From an uncultured Isoptericola sp. (lineage in GTDB: Bacteria; Actinomycetota; Actinomycetes; Actinomycetales; Cellulomonadaceae), in assembly GCA_947497265.1 (NCBI GenBank), contig CANMFP010000004.1, positions 1 through 64,000 on the forward strand: a DNA stretch of 64,000 nucleotides. Direction: 5' to 3'. The notes below the pieces were generated by a model. That model had not been told where the DNA came from, made no database searches, and saw nothing but the letters and a program-made list of their open reading frames with translations. Shown one piece after another: positions 1 to 9,740 of the stretch (position 1 is the stretch's first letter; each line of letters starts with the position of its first letter). The position numbers and the translations under genes are program-made.

Positions 1-244
1 TTGATGGAAAGGATCACGCCGTCGTGTCCCCCCCCTTCCGCGACCCCACCCAGCCGCGGGCCGAACGCGCGCGCGACCAGCGCGGCCGCCGCGACCCGGG
101 CGCGCGCGGCGCGCTGCTCCCCCCGGGCTCTCCCCCCCCCCCCCCCCCCGCCCCGGGGCGGCCCCCCCCCCGCCCCCCGCCCGCCCCCCCGCCCCGCGGC
201 GCGGGGGGGGGGGGGGGCCGCCCGGGCGCCCCCCCGCGACCGGA
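1..244. other. G/C homopolymer-rich end, no gene supported
   Basis: From about base 120 this stretch is almost pure C and G, with runs of C and then G that could fold into a G/C stem around 190-225. It lies just downstream of the stop codon of the large leftward gene, so a terminator hairpin is conceivable. Homopolymers this extreme at a sequence end are, however, typical of poor consensus. The open frames here are proline/arginine low complexity and I do not call them genes. Confidence 0.5.
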
Positions 245-3200
245 TCAGTGGCAGTCCACCTCCTCCACGGTCAGGATGACCTTCGCCTTGCCCGACGGGC
301 TCAGCTCCCAGTCACCCTCGACCTCGAGCTCGGTGCGCGGCTCCGGGCTCGCGATCACGCGGTAGCTGCCCGCGGCCAGCGCCGACAGCTTCTTCGGCTT
401 GCCCTGCGCGTGGCCGTCGACCCAGTTGTGGACCACGTACGACTTGACCCCGGCGACGTCGAGCGGATTCATCGAACCCGGCACGAGCGTGCCGTCGGTG
501 CAGCTCGCCTGCGTGAGCTCCACCGCGGGGACACGGTCGCAGCCGTAGCCCTCGATCGTGACGACCAGCGTCGCCTTGCCCGACGGGCTCAGCTTCCAGT
601 CACCGTCGATCTCGAGCACGTGGCCGGCGGCAGGCGTCGCGATCACGTGGTACTGGCCGGGTGCCAGGTTCCCCAGGTCCGACGGCTTGCCGTCGTTGAG
701 GTCCCCGTCCACCCAGTTGTGCACCACGTAGCCCTTGACGCCCTCGACCGCCACACCGGTGAGCGAACCACCGATGCGCACGTTCTCGCCGTCCCCGTCG
801 ACCTCGCAGCCGGCCTGCGTGACCGCGACCGTCGGGGTCACCGGAGTCGGCTCCGGGCACTCGGGCTCGTCGATGGTCACACGGAGGACGCCGAAGCCGT
901 TGGCGTTGACACGCCAGCCGTCACCCGGCTCCACGACGTACCCGTCGCCCGGACGGGCTGCCACGCGGTAGGTGCCCGCGGCCAGGTCGTCGAGGTCGTC
1001 GACCACCGGACCCGCACCGTCCTCGGTGAGCGGACGCACGACGTACCGCACGCCCTCCACCTCGGCCGTGACGATCGCTCCACCCGTGACCTCGTGGGTG
1101 CCGTCGTCCGCCCAGGCGCACGTGGCCTGGACGACCTCGACGCTCGGGGTCACCGGCGTCGCGTCGGGCGCGGCGATGGTGAACGTCAGGGTCTCGCCCA
1201 CGACGTCCTCACCGCCGGCCGAAGCACGCACCTCGACCGTGTGGTCGCCCGCTCCGGTCACCTCGACCGGAGCCGTGTACTCGGCCCAGCCGGCGCCGTC
1301 GACGTTCACCTCGCGGTAGACCGTCGCGCCGTCCGGACCACCCGTGGCCTCCACCGTGACCGTCACCGGCCCGGTGTAGGTGCCGTCCTCACGATCCGGC
1401 ACGGCCGGGTCGAGCGAACCGACGACCGCCAGCGGCTCCGTGTCGTCGCCGACCACCCGGAAGTGGTCGAAGAGAACGGTCGCCGAGGTCGTCTGCGAGC
1501 CGCCCAGGGCGAACAGGCCGACCTTGGCCTGCGCAAGCCCCTCGTGCTCGACCGGGTCGCCGAACTGCTCCCACGTCTCACCGTCGGTCGAGTACGAGCC
1601 CGTGAAGGTCGTGCCCTCCTTGGTCAGGCGCAGGGACCAGACGTCCTCGGTCAGACCGGAGACGTTCGGCTGGGGGTTGACGACGGTGGCGTCGACCTCC
1701 GACCGCAGCTCCAGACGCGCCGAGACGGGGTCACCGGCGGCGTTGTCCGTGACGTAGTCCAGCTTGACGTAGTTGTCGTCGTCCCCGTAGAGGATCAGAC
1801 CGCCCTGCTGGTACTGCTCCACGAGCTGCGAGGCGTCGACCCGCGTCTCGACCGTCCAGTCACCCTCCGGCTGGTCCTGGAGGACGATGTTCGGCACGTC
1901 GGTGTTGGTCCCGGTGTAGATGTCGGTCGCCGTGGTGTCGATCTGCAGCGAACCGTCAGCCACCCGGTAGCCCGACTCGTCCTCGCGGACGATCTGCCAA
2001 CGGCAGGTGTCGAGCTCCTCACCGTCGAACTCGTCGTCCGGCGTGGTCGACACCGAGTCGTCCGGCGTCAGGTGGAACCAGTCGAACTCAGCATCCACCA
2101 CCGGGGCCGTCGAGCTGGCACCCGCGAGGGAGACCAGCCCGATCTGCGGGTCGACGAGGCCGTCGAGCGACTTCGTCTCCGGCATGTCGGTGAAGTCCGT
2201 GCCGTTCGCCGAGTAGGACGCCCGCAGGTCCGAGCCGTCCGTGCTCGTGAAGCGCACGTAGACCGTCGACGGGTAGTCCGCTCCCAGCGCCGCCGTGTTG
2301 GAGTCACCGACCTCGTTCGGCTGGCCGGCCTCCTCACGGATGAACTGGAAGACGCGCGTCGACGGGTCCGCCGGGGCCGAACGGCCCTGGATCACCATCT
2401 TGGCGTAGTCGTCGTCCCCGCCGTAGATCAGCAGGCCGGCCTGCTGGTACTGCGCGTTCGCCGGGATCGTCACCTTGGCCGTGGCCGTGAAGGGTCCGTC
2501 CGGCAGCTCCTGCAGCACCAGGTTCGGCACCGTCGAGTTGTCGGCCCCGTAGATGTCGGACACCGTCGCAGGGATCCGGGCGACGCCGTCGGCGACGACG
2601 AGGCCCTGGTCCTGGTTGACGACGTTCCACCGCTCGGCGTCGATCTCGTCGCCGAGGAAGTCGTCCGAGCGGCCCTGGAAGCAGAGCGCCGGTTCGACGG
2701 CCTCCGCCGTGACGGTCACCGTCACGTACTCCTGGACGTAGGCACCGCCACCGTCGGTCACCTTCACCTGCAGGCGATAGGTGCCCGGCTCGGTGTAGGT
2801 GTGCTCGAACGCCGGCTCACCGTCGACGAACCCGTCGCCGAGCCCGGCGTCCCACGCGTAGACGAGCTCGTCGTCCTCGCCGTCCGGGTCGCTCGCCGTG
2901 GCCGAACCGGTCACCGTGAGCGGAGCCAACCCTTCCAGCGGGCCGACCTCGAGGTCCAGGTCCGGACGTTCGTTGGCGGTCACGCCGCGCCCGTCGATCT
3001 CGAACCAGTTGACGTTGATGCCACCGGACTCGAGCACGAAGTACAGCGCGTCCGAACCCGACGGGGCGTCCGTCAGCGACGTCGTGACGTCCTCGTAGAC
3101 CTGCCAGTCACCGGTCGACGGGACCGAGAAGTGACCGATCTCCGGTCCGTCGGGTGCGCCCCAGCGCACCGAGACCTCACCGCCGTCCGGGGAGGCCACG

Positions 3201-6151
3201 CGCAGCGAGAGGCCGTCCACGTTGCCCAGGCTGATCGGGTCGTGCGCCCACCAGTCGTCGGGCTCGACGAACCCGATGTTCTGGCCGCCACCGGCGCTGT
3301 CGCCGGTCTCCTCGGTGACCACGCCGGCGTCGCCCGAGCTCGTCGAGCCGTCGAGCCGTCCGGTCGAGGTGAAGAACTCGGCCTGGACCAGCTTGGGCTG
3401 CAGCACCTGCAGGTCGTTGCCGGTGAGCGGCACGCCCGCGGCCCCGCCGTCGTCGGTGTACATCGCCTCGATCACCCAGAAGATGTTCGACTCGATGCCG
3501 TGGCCCTCGTCGCGAGCCGTCTGGATGACGCCCTCGCAGCCCGTCAGCTCGTCGAACGGGTGAGCGTGCGAGTCGTGCCCCAGCGACGTGAAGAGCTGCA
3601 CGTCGGCGCAGTCCACCTCACCGTCCGGGTCGTCGACGGCGATCTCGTAGGCGACCTGGTCGCCCCACTCGAAGAAGCCGCCGTTCTCCGGGAACGTGAT
3701 CGACACCGTCGGCGCCTCGTTCCCCACGACGATCGTCACGTTCGCGACTCCGGTCTGACCGGAGTCGTCGGTGACGGTGAGCTGTGCGGTGTACGAACCC
3801 TCTTCCGTGTAGGTGTGCGACGGGTTCGCCTCCGTGCTCGGGTCCGAGCCGTCGCCGAAGGTCCACTGCAACGAGATCGGCTCGTCGTTCGGGTGCCGCG
3901 TGCCCTCCGAGGAGAACTGCACCGTCAACGGAGCCGGTCCGCTCGTGACGTCCGCGGACGCCCTCGCGATCGGCGCCGGGTCACCCTGGACGTAGTTGAC
4001 CTTGAAGATGCCCGACGAGTCGTTGTTCCCGCCGAAGCCCGAACCCCAGTCGACCATGTACATGGCACCGTCGGGCCCGAACTCGAAGTCCATCGGACGG
4101 TCGAACCCGGCGCCGGGGTCGAAGATGCCGGGCAGCACCCGGTTGATGTCCACCAGGTCGTCGCGGTCCTCGCCGTCGAGCTGGAGAGAGAACATCGTGC
4201 CCTGGTTCCACTCACCGAGGAACGCCTTGCCGTCCCAGTACTCCGGCCACTTGACGTCCGAGTCGAGCTCGGGGTCGAACTCGTAGACCGGTCCACCCAT
4301 CGGCGCACCGCCCCCACCGATCTCGGGGAAGTCCGGGTTCGTCTGGTAGCCGTACCAGATCTCCGCCTCGATCGCTCCGGGGAGCTGCTCGATGCCCGTG
4401 TTGTGCGGGGAGTCGTTGACGACGCCGCCGGCGCAGTCGAACGCCTCACCCGACTGGCCCGTGGCGAAGTCGTAGTCGATGTAGGCGTTGTTCGAGCCGG
4501 TGCAGTACGGCCAACCGTAGAAGCCGGGTTCGCTCACCACGTTCCACTCGACCGCTCCGGCCGGACCACGCGTCGCGCTGGCGCTACCGGCGTCCGGGCC
4601 GTAGTCCGCGACGTGCACGTTGCCCGACACCGGGTCGAGACCGATCCGGAACGGGTTGCGGAACCCCATGGCGTAGATCTCGGGCAGCGTGTCCGCCGTC
4701 CCGCTCTCGAACATGTTGCCGTCCGGCACCGTGTAGGAGCCGTCGTCCTGCGGGGTGATCCGCAGGACCTTGCCGCGCAGGTCGTTCGAGTTCGCCGAGG
4801 TGCGCTGCGCGTCGTAGTTCTGGCGCCCGTCACGCTCGTCGAGCGGCGAGAAGCCCGCCGACTCGAACGGGTTCGTGTTGTCACCCGTGGCGAGGTAGAG
4901 GTTGCCCTCGTCGTCGAAGACCATGTCGCCACCCGCGTGGCAGCACGTCTGGCGCTGCGTCGGCACGACCAGCACCTTCTCCTCGGTGCTCAGGTCGATC
5001 GACCCGTCAGCGTAGGTGAACCGGGAGATCCGGTTGTGCGGCCCGTCCTCGCCCACGTCGGTCGGGGACCAGTACAGGTACACCCAGCCGTTGGACGCGA
5101 AGTCCGGGTCGAGCACGATGCCCGTCAGCCCGTCCTCGTTGGCCTGCGTCACGTCGAGCGTCGCCGCCGTCGTCGTCGTGCTGGTCTCCGGGTCGATGAC
5201 CCTGACCCGACCGTCACGCTCGACGTAGAGGACCGTGCCGTCCGGCGCGACCTCGAGCATCATCGGGTTCGACGTGTCGTCATCCAGGGGCACCGCCTCG
5301 TAGCTCGCGCTCTGCGTCGCGGCGCAGTCGGAGCCCACGACGCCGGCCGCCGTCTGGATCCCGCCCAGCAGGTGCTGGAGGAACTCCGGCTCGGCGTAGG
5401 ACTCGTCGGTGTGGCCGCCGCCCGTGTACCAGGACCGGCCGCCGTCATACGCCTGGCACCAGGCGATCGGGTGCTCGGCACCCATCGCCCCCGAGCCGGC
5501 CGAGTAGCTCGACTCGTCGAGGCTCGCCAGCACGTGCACCGAGTCCCGCGGGTCCGTGCGGAAGTTGTACCACTCGTCGTACCGGTCCCAGCGAGCCGGC
5601 AGGTGCGCCGTCGACTCGTGGACGTGGTCCTCGACCTTGACCGTCGCGTCCTGGTTCTGCGGGTGGCTGTTGAAGTAGGCGCCCACCAGCTCGCCGTACC
5701 AGGACCAGTCGTACTCCGTGTCGGATGCCGCGTGGACACCGGCGTAGCCGCCGCCGTCCTGGATGTACGCCTCGAACGCGGCCTGCTGGTCGGCGTCGAG
5801 CACGTCACCGGTCGTCGAGAGGAACAGCACGGCCTCGTACTGCTCGAGGTTCTCGGCCGTGAACGCTTCGGCGTCCTCGGTCGCCGTGACCGAGAAACCG
5901 TTGTCGTCACCGAGCTGCTGGATGGCCGCGATACCGGCCGGGATCGATCCGTGGCGGAAGCCCGCCGTCTTGGAGAAGACGAGGAGGTCGAACTCCTCGG
6001 CCGCCGCCTCCACGGGAGGCGGCTCGTCGGCCTCGGCCGCCTGTGCGCCGGCCATGCCGGCCCACGAGAGCGGCAGGACGACGGCGGCCGCCACAGCGGC
6101 TCCGACGCCTCGTCTCACAGCTCGCGAACGTACGCTGAGCACTGTACTCAC
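245..6151 (-). CDS. Giant secreted ThuA / glucose-sorbosone dehydrogenase multidomain protein
   Basis: Predicted exported 1968-residue protein. Order seen: signal peptide (about 1-39), ThuA-like domain (about 54-270), PQQ-type glucose/sorbosone dehydrogenase beta-propeller (about 285-720), PKD domain (about 725-815), CBM6-like domain (about 930-1050), second PKD (about 1065-1150), two DUF1349-like beta-sandwich units (from about 1157 and 1372), an Ig-like unit (about 1577-1660), and three repeats of about 100 residues (from about 1667, 1770, 1870), the last two sharing the motif YVVHNWVDG. The start is GTG, with AGGAG about 6 nt upstream. It probably oxidises or processes a sugar outside the cell, with the C-terminal half binding carbohydrate. 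It is last in a leftward run of importer and oxidoreductase genes. No LPXTG anchor is visible. Substrate unknown. Confidence 0.85.
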   Translation of the reverse strand: MSTVLSVRSRAVRRGVGAAVAAAVVLPLSWAGMAGAQAAEADEPPPVEAAAEEFDLLVFSKTAGFRHGSIPAGIAAIQQLGDDNGFSVTATEDAEAFTAENLEQYEAVLFLSTTGDVLDADQQAAFEAYIQDGGGYAGVHAASDTEYDWSWYGELVGAYFNSHPQNQDATVKVEDHVHESTAHLPARWDRYDEWYNFRTDPRDSVHVLASLDESSYSAGSGAMGAEHPIAWCQAYDGGRSWYTGGGHTDESYAEPEFLQHLLGGIQTAAGVVGSDCAATQSASYEAVPLDDDTSNPMMLEVAPDGTVLYVERDGRVRVIDPETSTTTTAATLDVTQANEDGLTGIVLDPDFASNGWVYLYWSPTDVGEDGPHNRISRFTYADGSIDLSTEEKVLVVPTQRQTCCHAGGDMVFDDEGNLYLATGDNTNPFESAGFSPLDERDGRQNYDAQRTSANSNDLRGKVLRITPQDDGSYTVPDGNMFESGTADTLPEIYAMGFRNPFRIGLDPVSGNVHVADYGPDAGSASATRGPAGAVEWNVVSEPGFYGWPYCTGSNNAYIDYDFATGQSGEAFDCAGGVVNDSPHNTGIEQLPGAIEAEIWYGYQTNPDFPEIGGGGAPMGGPVYEFDPELDSDVKWPEYWDGKAFLGEWNQGTMFSLQLDGEDRDDLVDINRVLPGIFDPGAGFDRPMDFEFGPDGAMYMVDWGSGFGGNNDSSGIFKVNYVQGDPAPIARASADVTSGPAPLTVQFSSEGTRHPNDEPISLQWTFGDGSDPSTEANPSHTYTEEGSYTAQLTVTDDSGQTGVANVTIVVGNEAPTVSITFPENGGFFEWGDQVAYEIAVDDPDGEVDCADVQLFTSLGHDSHAHPFDELTGCEGVIQTARDEGHGIESNIFWVIEAMYTDDGGAAGVPLTGNDLQVLQPKLVQAEFFTSTGRLDGSTSSGDAGVVTEETGDSAGGGQNIGFVEPDDWWAHDPISLGNVDGLSLRVASPDGGEVSVRWGAPDGPEIGHFSVPSTGDWQVYEDVTTSLTDAPSGSDALYFVLESGGINVNWFEIDGRGVTANERPDLDLEVGPLEGLAPLTVTGSATASDPDGEDDELVYAWDAGLGDGFVDGEPAFEHTYTEPGTYRLQVKVTDGGGAYVQEYVTVTVTAEAVEPALCFQGRSDDFLGDEIDAERWNVVNQDQGLVVADGVARIPATVSDIYGADNSTVPNLVLQELPDGPFTATAKVTIPANAQYQQAGLLIYGGDDDYAKMVIQGRSAPADPSTRVFQFIREEAGQPNEVGDSNTAALGADYPSTVYVRFTSTDGSDLRASYSANGTDFTDMPETKSLDGLVDPQIGLVSLAGASSTAPVVDAEFDWFHLTPDDSVSTTPDDEFDGEELDTCRWQIVREDESGYRVADGSLQIDTTATDIYTGTNTDVPNIVLQDQPEGDWTVETRVDASQLVEQYQQGGLILYGDDDNYVKLDYVTDNAAGDPVSARLELRSEVDATVVNPQPNVSGLTEDVWSLRLTKEGTTFTGSYSTDGETWEQFGDPVEHEGLAQAKVGLFALGGSQTTSATVLFDHFRVVGDDTEPLAVVGSLDPAVPDREDGTYTGPVTVTVEATGGPDGATVYREVNVDGAGWAEYTAPVEVTGAGDHTVEVRASAGGEDVVGETLTFTIAAPDATPVTPSVEVVQATCAWADDGTHEVTGGAIVTAEVEGVRYVVRPLTEDGAGPVVDDLDDLAAGTYRVAARPGDGYVVEPGDGWRVNANGFGVLRVTIDEPECPEPTPVTPTVAVTQAGCEVDGDGENVRIGGSLTGVAVEGVKGYVVHNWVDGDLNDGKPSDLGNLAPGQYHVIATPAAGHVLEIDGDWKLSPSGKATLVVTIEGYGCDRVPAVELTQASCTDGTLVPGSMNPLDVAGVKSYVVHNWVDGHAQGKPKKLSALAAGSYRVIASPEPRTELEVEGDWELSPSGKAKVILTVEEVDCH

Positions 6152-6289
6152 CAGGAACTCCTTCGGTCTGGATCAGTGGTGCTGCGGGGGAAGCGCTCCG
6201 CCGTCATCCGTTCACGTCGGCCCGGACGTGATGGAACCGGTCGATGCTGGTGCTGTCTGCGTGCCTCCTTCGTCGGTCGGTGCAGAAGA

Positions 6290-7465
6290 TCAGACGTCGA
6301 GCCAGACGCCCTTCTCGGCGCTGCGCTCGACCGCGTCCAGCACCCGCTGGACGGCGAGGCCGTCCGCGAACGACGGCGCCGGGTCCTCGCCGCCGGCGAT
6401 CGCCGAGACAAGGTCGACGACCTGGTGCGTGAACGCGTGCTCGTAGCCGAGCCCGTGGCCGGGAGGCCACCAGGCCGCGACATAGGCGTGGTGGTCCGCC
6501 TCGGTGACGACGATCCGTCGGAACCCGGCGGTGGCACCGGACTCCTCGGCGTCGAAGAAGTGCAGGACGTTCATGTCCTCGAAGTCGAACGCCAGCGAGC
6601 CCTTCGACCCGTTGATCTCGATCCGGATGGCGTTCTTGCGGCCCTGGGCGTAGCGCGTGGCCTCGAAGACGCCGAGGCCCCCGCCGGACATCCGCGCCAG
6701 GAAGGCGGCCGCGTCGTCGACGGTCACCGGACCGGTCTCGTCGCCCCCGGTGCCGGACAGCCCGGCGAACTCGGTCGCCACCGGACGCTCGGTCACGAAG
6801 GTCTCCAGCACGCCGGTCACGCCGGTGATCTGCTCACCGGTGATGAACTGCGTCAGGTCGACGATGTGGGCGCCGATGTCACCCAGCGCTCCGGAGCCCG
6901 CCTTCTCCTTGTCCAGGCGCCACGACAGCGGCGCGGACGGGTCGGAGAGCCAGTCCTGCAGGTACTGGGCGCGCACGTGGCGCACCTGCCCGATGCGGCC
7001 GTCCGCGACGAGCTGACGCGCGAGCTGGATCGCCGGGACGCGCCGGTACGTGAAGCCGACCATCGCGCGGGCGCCACGAGCGGCGGCACGGTCGGCCGCG
7101 GCGACCATCTGCTCCGCCTCGGCCACCGTGTTGGCCAGCGGCTTCTCGCAGAGCACGTGCTTGCCGGCGTCCAGCGCCGCGATCGCGATCTCGGCGTGCG
7201 TGTTCCCCGGCGTACAGATGTCGACCAGGTCGATGTCGTCACGCTCGAGCAGACGGTGCCAGTCCGTCTCGGAGGAGTCCCACCCGAGCCGTGTCGCGGC
7301 CTCGGCGACCCGCTCCGGGTCACGGCCGACGACGGCGGTCATCTCCGTGCGCAGCGGCAGCTCGAAGAAGCGGGGGGCGGTACGCCACGCGTGGGAGTGC
7401 GCGGCGCCCATGAACGAGTAGCCGACCATCCCGATGCCGAGACGTGCGCGGTCTGCGTCACCCAT
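6290..7465 (-). CDS. Gfo/Idh/MocA family oxidoreductase
   Basis: Predicted cytoplasmic NAD(P)-dependent dehydrogenase of 391 residues. The N-terminal Rossmann fold begins with GIGMVGYSFMGAAH, and the family's catalytic-region motif CEKPLAN is present near residue 108. The C-terminal half is the usual alpha/beta dimerisation and substrate domain. GGAAGGA lies about 9 nt before the ATG. The family oxidises or reduces sugars, inositols and keto-sugars. Lying between a sugar-binding lipoprotein gene and a secreted ThuA protein, it most likely acts on the imported sugar. A ThuB-like role (oxidation of trehalose-type sugars beside ThuA) is attractive but is inference only. Confidence 0.9.
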   Translation of the reverse strand: MGDADRARLGIGMVGYSFMGAAHSHAWRTAPRFFELPLRTEMTAVVGRDPERVAEAATRLGWDSSETDWHRLLERDDIDLVDICTPGNTHAEIAIAALDAGKHVLCEKPLANTVAEAEQMVAAADRAAARGARAMVGFTYRRVPAIQLARQLVADGRIGQVRHVRAQYLQDWLSDPSAPLSWRLDKEKAGSGALGDIGAHIVDLTQFITGEQITGVTGVLETFVTERPVATEFAGLSGTGGDETGPVTVDDAAAFLARMSGGGLGVFEATRYAQGRKNAIRIEINGSKGSLAFDFEDMNVLHFFDAEESGATAGFRRIVVTEADHHAYVAAWWPPGHGLGYEHAFTHQVVDLVSAIAGGEDPAPSFADGLAVQRVLDAVERSAEKGVWLDV

Positions 7466-7569
7466 GTGCCTGGTCCTTCCTTTCGGGCGCGGCCCCGCTC
7501 CGGTCGAGGCCGGACGGGACCGCGGCGGCGGGGACAGGGCCCCGCCGCCGGGTGGTGTGGTGCGTCCGG

Positions 7570-8637
7570 TCAGGACTCGAACGCGGTGGGCAGGTACTGC
7601 TCGACGTTGTCCGCCGTGACGACCGGCGCGAAGAGCTGGACGGTGCGCGGGACGCCCGCCGATGTCAGGTCGCTCATGCCCTTGTCGTGCGCGACCAGAC
7701 GGGCGAGCTTGATGCCGTCCGCGGCCTGGGTCGACGGGTAGACGACGGTCGCCTGGACGACGGAGTCGCCGCTCTGGATCTCCCGCATCATGTTGGCGGA
7801 GCCGGCACCGCCGACCATGAAGAACTCGTCGCGGCCGGCGTTCTCGATCGCCTGGAGCACGCCGACGCCCTGGTCGTCGTCGTGGTTCCAGATCGCGTCG
7901 ATCTCCGGGGCGGCCTGCAGGAGGCTGGAGGTCACCTGCTCACCGCTCTGGACGGTGAACTCGGCCGCGACACGGTTGTCCACGTCGAGCCCGCAGTCGG
8001 ACAGGGCGTCCTCGAAGCCCTGGCTGCGGTCCTGCGTCAGCGGCAGCGAGTCGATGCCGGCGATCTCGGCGACCACGGCGTCGGGGTTGTCGCCGAGCTG
8101 CTCGCAGATGTACTGGCCCGCCGAGACACCCATGCCGTAGTTGTCACCGAGCACCGTGCTGCGCGCGGCGAACGGGCTGGAGAACTCGCGGTCGACGTTG
8201 ATGACCGGGATGCCGGCCTCCATCGCCTCGGTCGCGACGTCGGTGAGGGCCGCGCCGTCGAACGGCAGGAGCACGATGGCGTCGACGCCCTCGGCGATGA
8301 ATCCCTCGATCTGGCTGATCTGCACGTTGACGTCGTTCGTGCCCTCGGCCACGCGGAGGTCGACGTCCTCGTACTTCTCGGCCTCGGCCTCCGCCGCGGA
8401 GGTGATCGCACCCATCCAGCCGTGGTCGGCGGCGGGGGCGGAGAAGCCGATGACGACCTCTTCGCCGGGCTCGTCGTTGGAGGTGCCGCCAGAACCCTCC
8501 TGGGTGCTCGCCGTGTCGGTCTCCGTCTCTTCCTCGGGCGGCTCGTTGCTCACGCAGCCGGTCAGCAGGAGTGCCGAGGCGGCGAGAGCGGCGGGGACAC
8601 CGAGCATGCGGCGCCGGCGGTTCATACGTGCGGACAT
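7570..8637 (-). CDS. Sugar-binding lipoprotein of ABC importer (RbsB-like)
   Basis: Substrate-binding protein of 355 residues. A basic N-terminus and hydrophobic stretch end in the lipobox LLLTGC, so the mature protein is a lipoprotein. It is followed by an acidic/Thr/Ser linker and a type-1 periplasmic-binding fold (sugar_BP_4 type; segments VVIGFSAPAADHGWMGAI and GIPVINVDREF). GAGGAA lies 7 nt before the chosen ATG; the open frame extends further upstream, but the lipoprotein signal fixes this start. It is expressed with the permease and ATPase genes upstream. The type-1 fold and RbsA/RbsC-like partners point to a monosaccharide or small glycoside; the exact ligand is not readable from sequence. 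Confidence 0.9.
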   Translation of the reverse strand: MSARMNRRRRMLGVPAALAASALLLTGCVSNEPPEEETETDTASTQEGSGGTSNDEPGEEVVIGFSAPAADHGWMGAITSAAEAEAEKYEDVDLRVAEGTNDVNVQISQIEGFIAEGVDAIVLLPFDGAALTDVATEAMEAGIPVINVDREFSSPFAARSTVLGDNYGMGVSAGQYICEQLGDNPDAVVAEIAGIDSLPLTQDRSQGFEDALSDCGLDVDNRVAAEFTVQSGEQVTSSLLQAAPEIDAIWNHDDDQGVGVLQAIENAGRDEFFMVGGAGSANMMREIQSGDSVVQATVVYPSTQAADGIKLARLVAHDKGMSDLTSAGVPRTVQLFAPVVTADNVEQYLPTAFES

Positions 8638-8708
8638 AGGATCTTCCTCGATTCGGTCCGGGTCGTGCAGGGTCGGTCGTGCGGGTTCTGATGGTGCGGG
8701 GTGACGGA

Positions 8709-9740
8709 TCAGCTCGATCTCGGTGCCGAGATGCGCTGCTGCAGCAGCACGGCGCCGACGATGATCGCGCCCTTCGCGATCGCCTGCACCGAGCTGTCGA
8801 GGTTGTTGATGATGAAGACGTTCGAGAGGGTCGCGAAGATGAGGGCGCCGATGACGGTGCCGACGATCGTGCCGCGCCCGCCGGCCAGGAGCGTGCCGCC
8901 GACGACGACCGCGGCGATCGCCTCGAGCTCCCAGAGCATGCCGGTGGTCGACGAGCCCGCACCCGTGCGGGCGAGCATCATGACGCCGGCGATGCCGGCC
9001 GCGAGGCCGGAGAGCCCGTAGACGTACACCAGGTGCCGCTTGACGTTGATGCCCGCGAGGCGCGCGGCCTCCGGGTTGCCGCCCACGGCGACCGTACGGC
9101 GGCCGAACGTCGTGCGGTTGAGGAGGAACCAGCCCACGACGGCGACGAGCACGAAGATCCACACGATCTTCGGCACGCCCACGAGGTTGCCCTGGAACGT
9201 GTTGTCGAACGACGGCACGTCGACGATCTGCGTCCGGCGGTTCGCGATGAGCTCGGCGAGCCCACGGGCAGCGACGAGCATCGCCAGGGTCGCGATGAAT
9301 GCGACGACGTTCCCGTAGGCGATGACCACGCCGTTCACGAGGCCGGCGGCGAGCCCGACCAGCAGCGCGCACCCGACCATGACGATCCAGCCGTACTGGT
9401 CGGCCAGGTTCTGCGTCGCCAGCGTCGAGGCCCACACGGTCGACAGCCCGACCACCGAGCCGACCGAAAGGTCGATGCCGCCCGTCGTGATGACGAACGT
9501 CATGCCGATGCTGAGGACGCCGATCGCCGAGGCGAGACTCAGGATGATCATCAGGTTCGTCAGGCTCGCGAACCGGTCGCCACCCGTGAGGAACCCGACC
9601 AGGCAAAGCAGCAGGAGGGCCGCTACCAGGCCGAGGTTACGACCGACGGCCCCGGAGAAGATGCTGTGCCCGCGGCGGTGGTCCGCCCGCGCCTTCGGGG
9701 TGTCCGCCGCCGGTCTCGACGACGTCTGCTGCTCGCTCAC
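8709..9740 (-). CDS. Sugar ABC transporter permease (RbsC-like)
   Basis: Integral membrane permease of 343 residues with about 8-10 hydrophobic segments. It shows the BPD_transp_2 signature around GMTFVITTGGIDLSVGSVVG and the conserved GGxxAAGRLAGI-like loop (GGNPEAARLAGINVKRH). A charged N-terminal tail of about 30 residues precedes the first membrane segment. The ATG overlaps the TGA of the ATPase gene by 4 nt, indicating translational coupling. Together with its neighbours it forms a carbohydrate uptake transporter of the CUT2 class, in which one permease homodimer pairs with a double-domain ATPase. Confidence 0.92.
   Translation of the reverse strand: MSEQQTSSRPAADTPKARADHRRGHSIFSGAVGRNLGLVAALLLLCLVGFLTGGDRFASLTNLMIILSLASAIGVLSIGMTFVITTGGIDLSVGSVVGLSTVWASTLATQNLADQYGWIVMVGCALLVGLAAGLVNGVVIAYGNVVAFIATLAMLVAARGLAELIANRRTQIVDVPSFDNTFQGNLVGVPKIVWIFVLVAVVGWFLLNRTTFGRRTVAVGGNPEAARLAGINVKRHLVYVYGLSGLAAGIAGVMMLARTGAGSSTTGMLWELEAIAAVVVGGTLLAGGRGTIVGTVIGALIFATLSNVFIINNLDSSVQAIAKGAIIVGAVLLQQRISAPRSS

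Noticed and set aside
248-7741. A 2497-codon open frame on the plus strand opposite the secreted dehydrogenase and the oxidoreductase
   Set aside because: It is antisense to well-supported genes in the mirror frame produced by strong G/C third positions. The translation is Arg/Val/Asp-rich with no domain, and it spans the boundary of two real genes.
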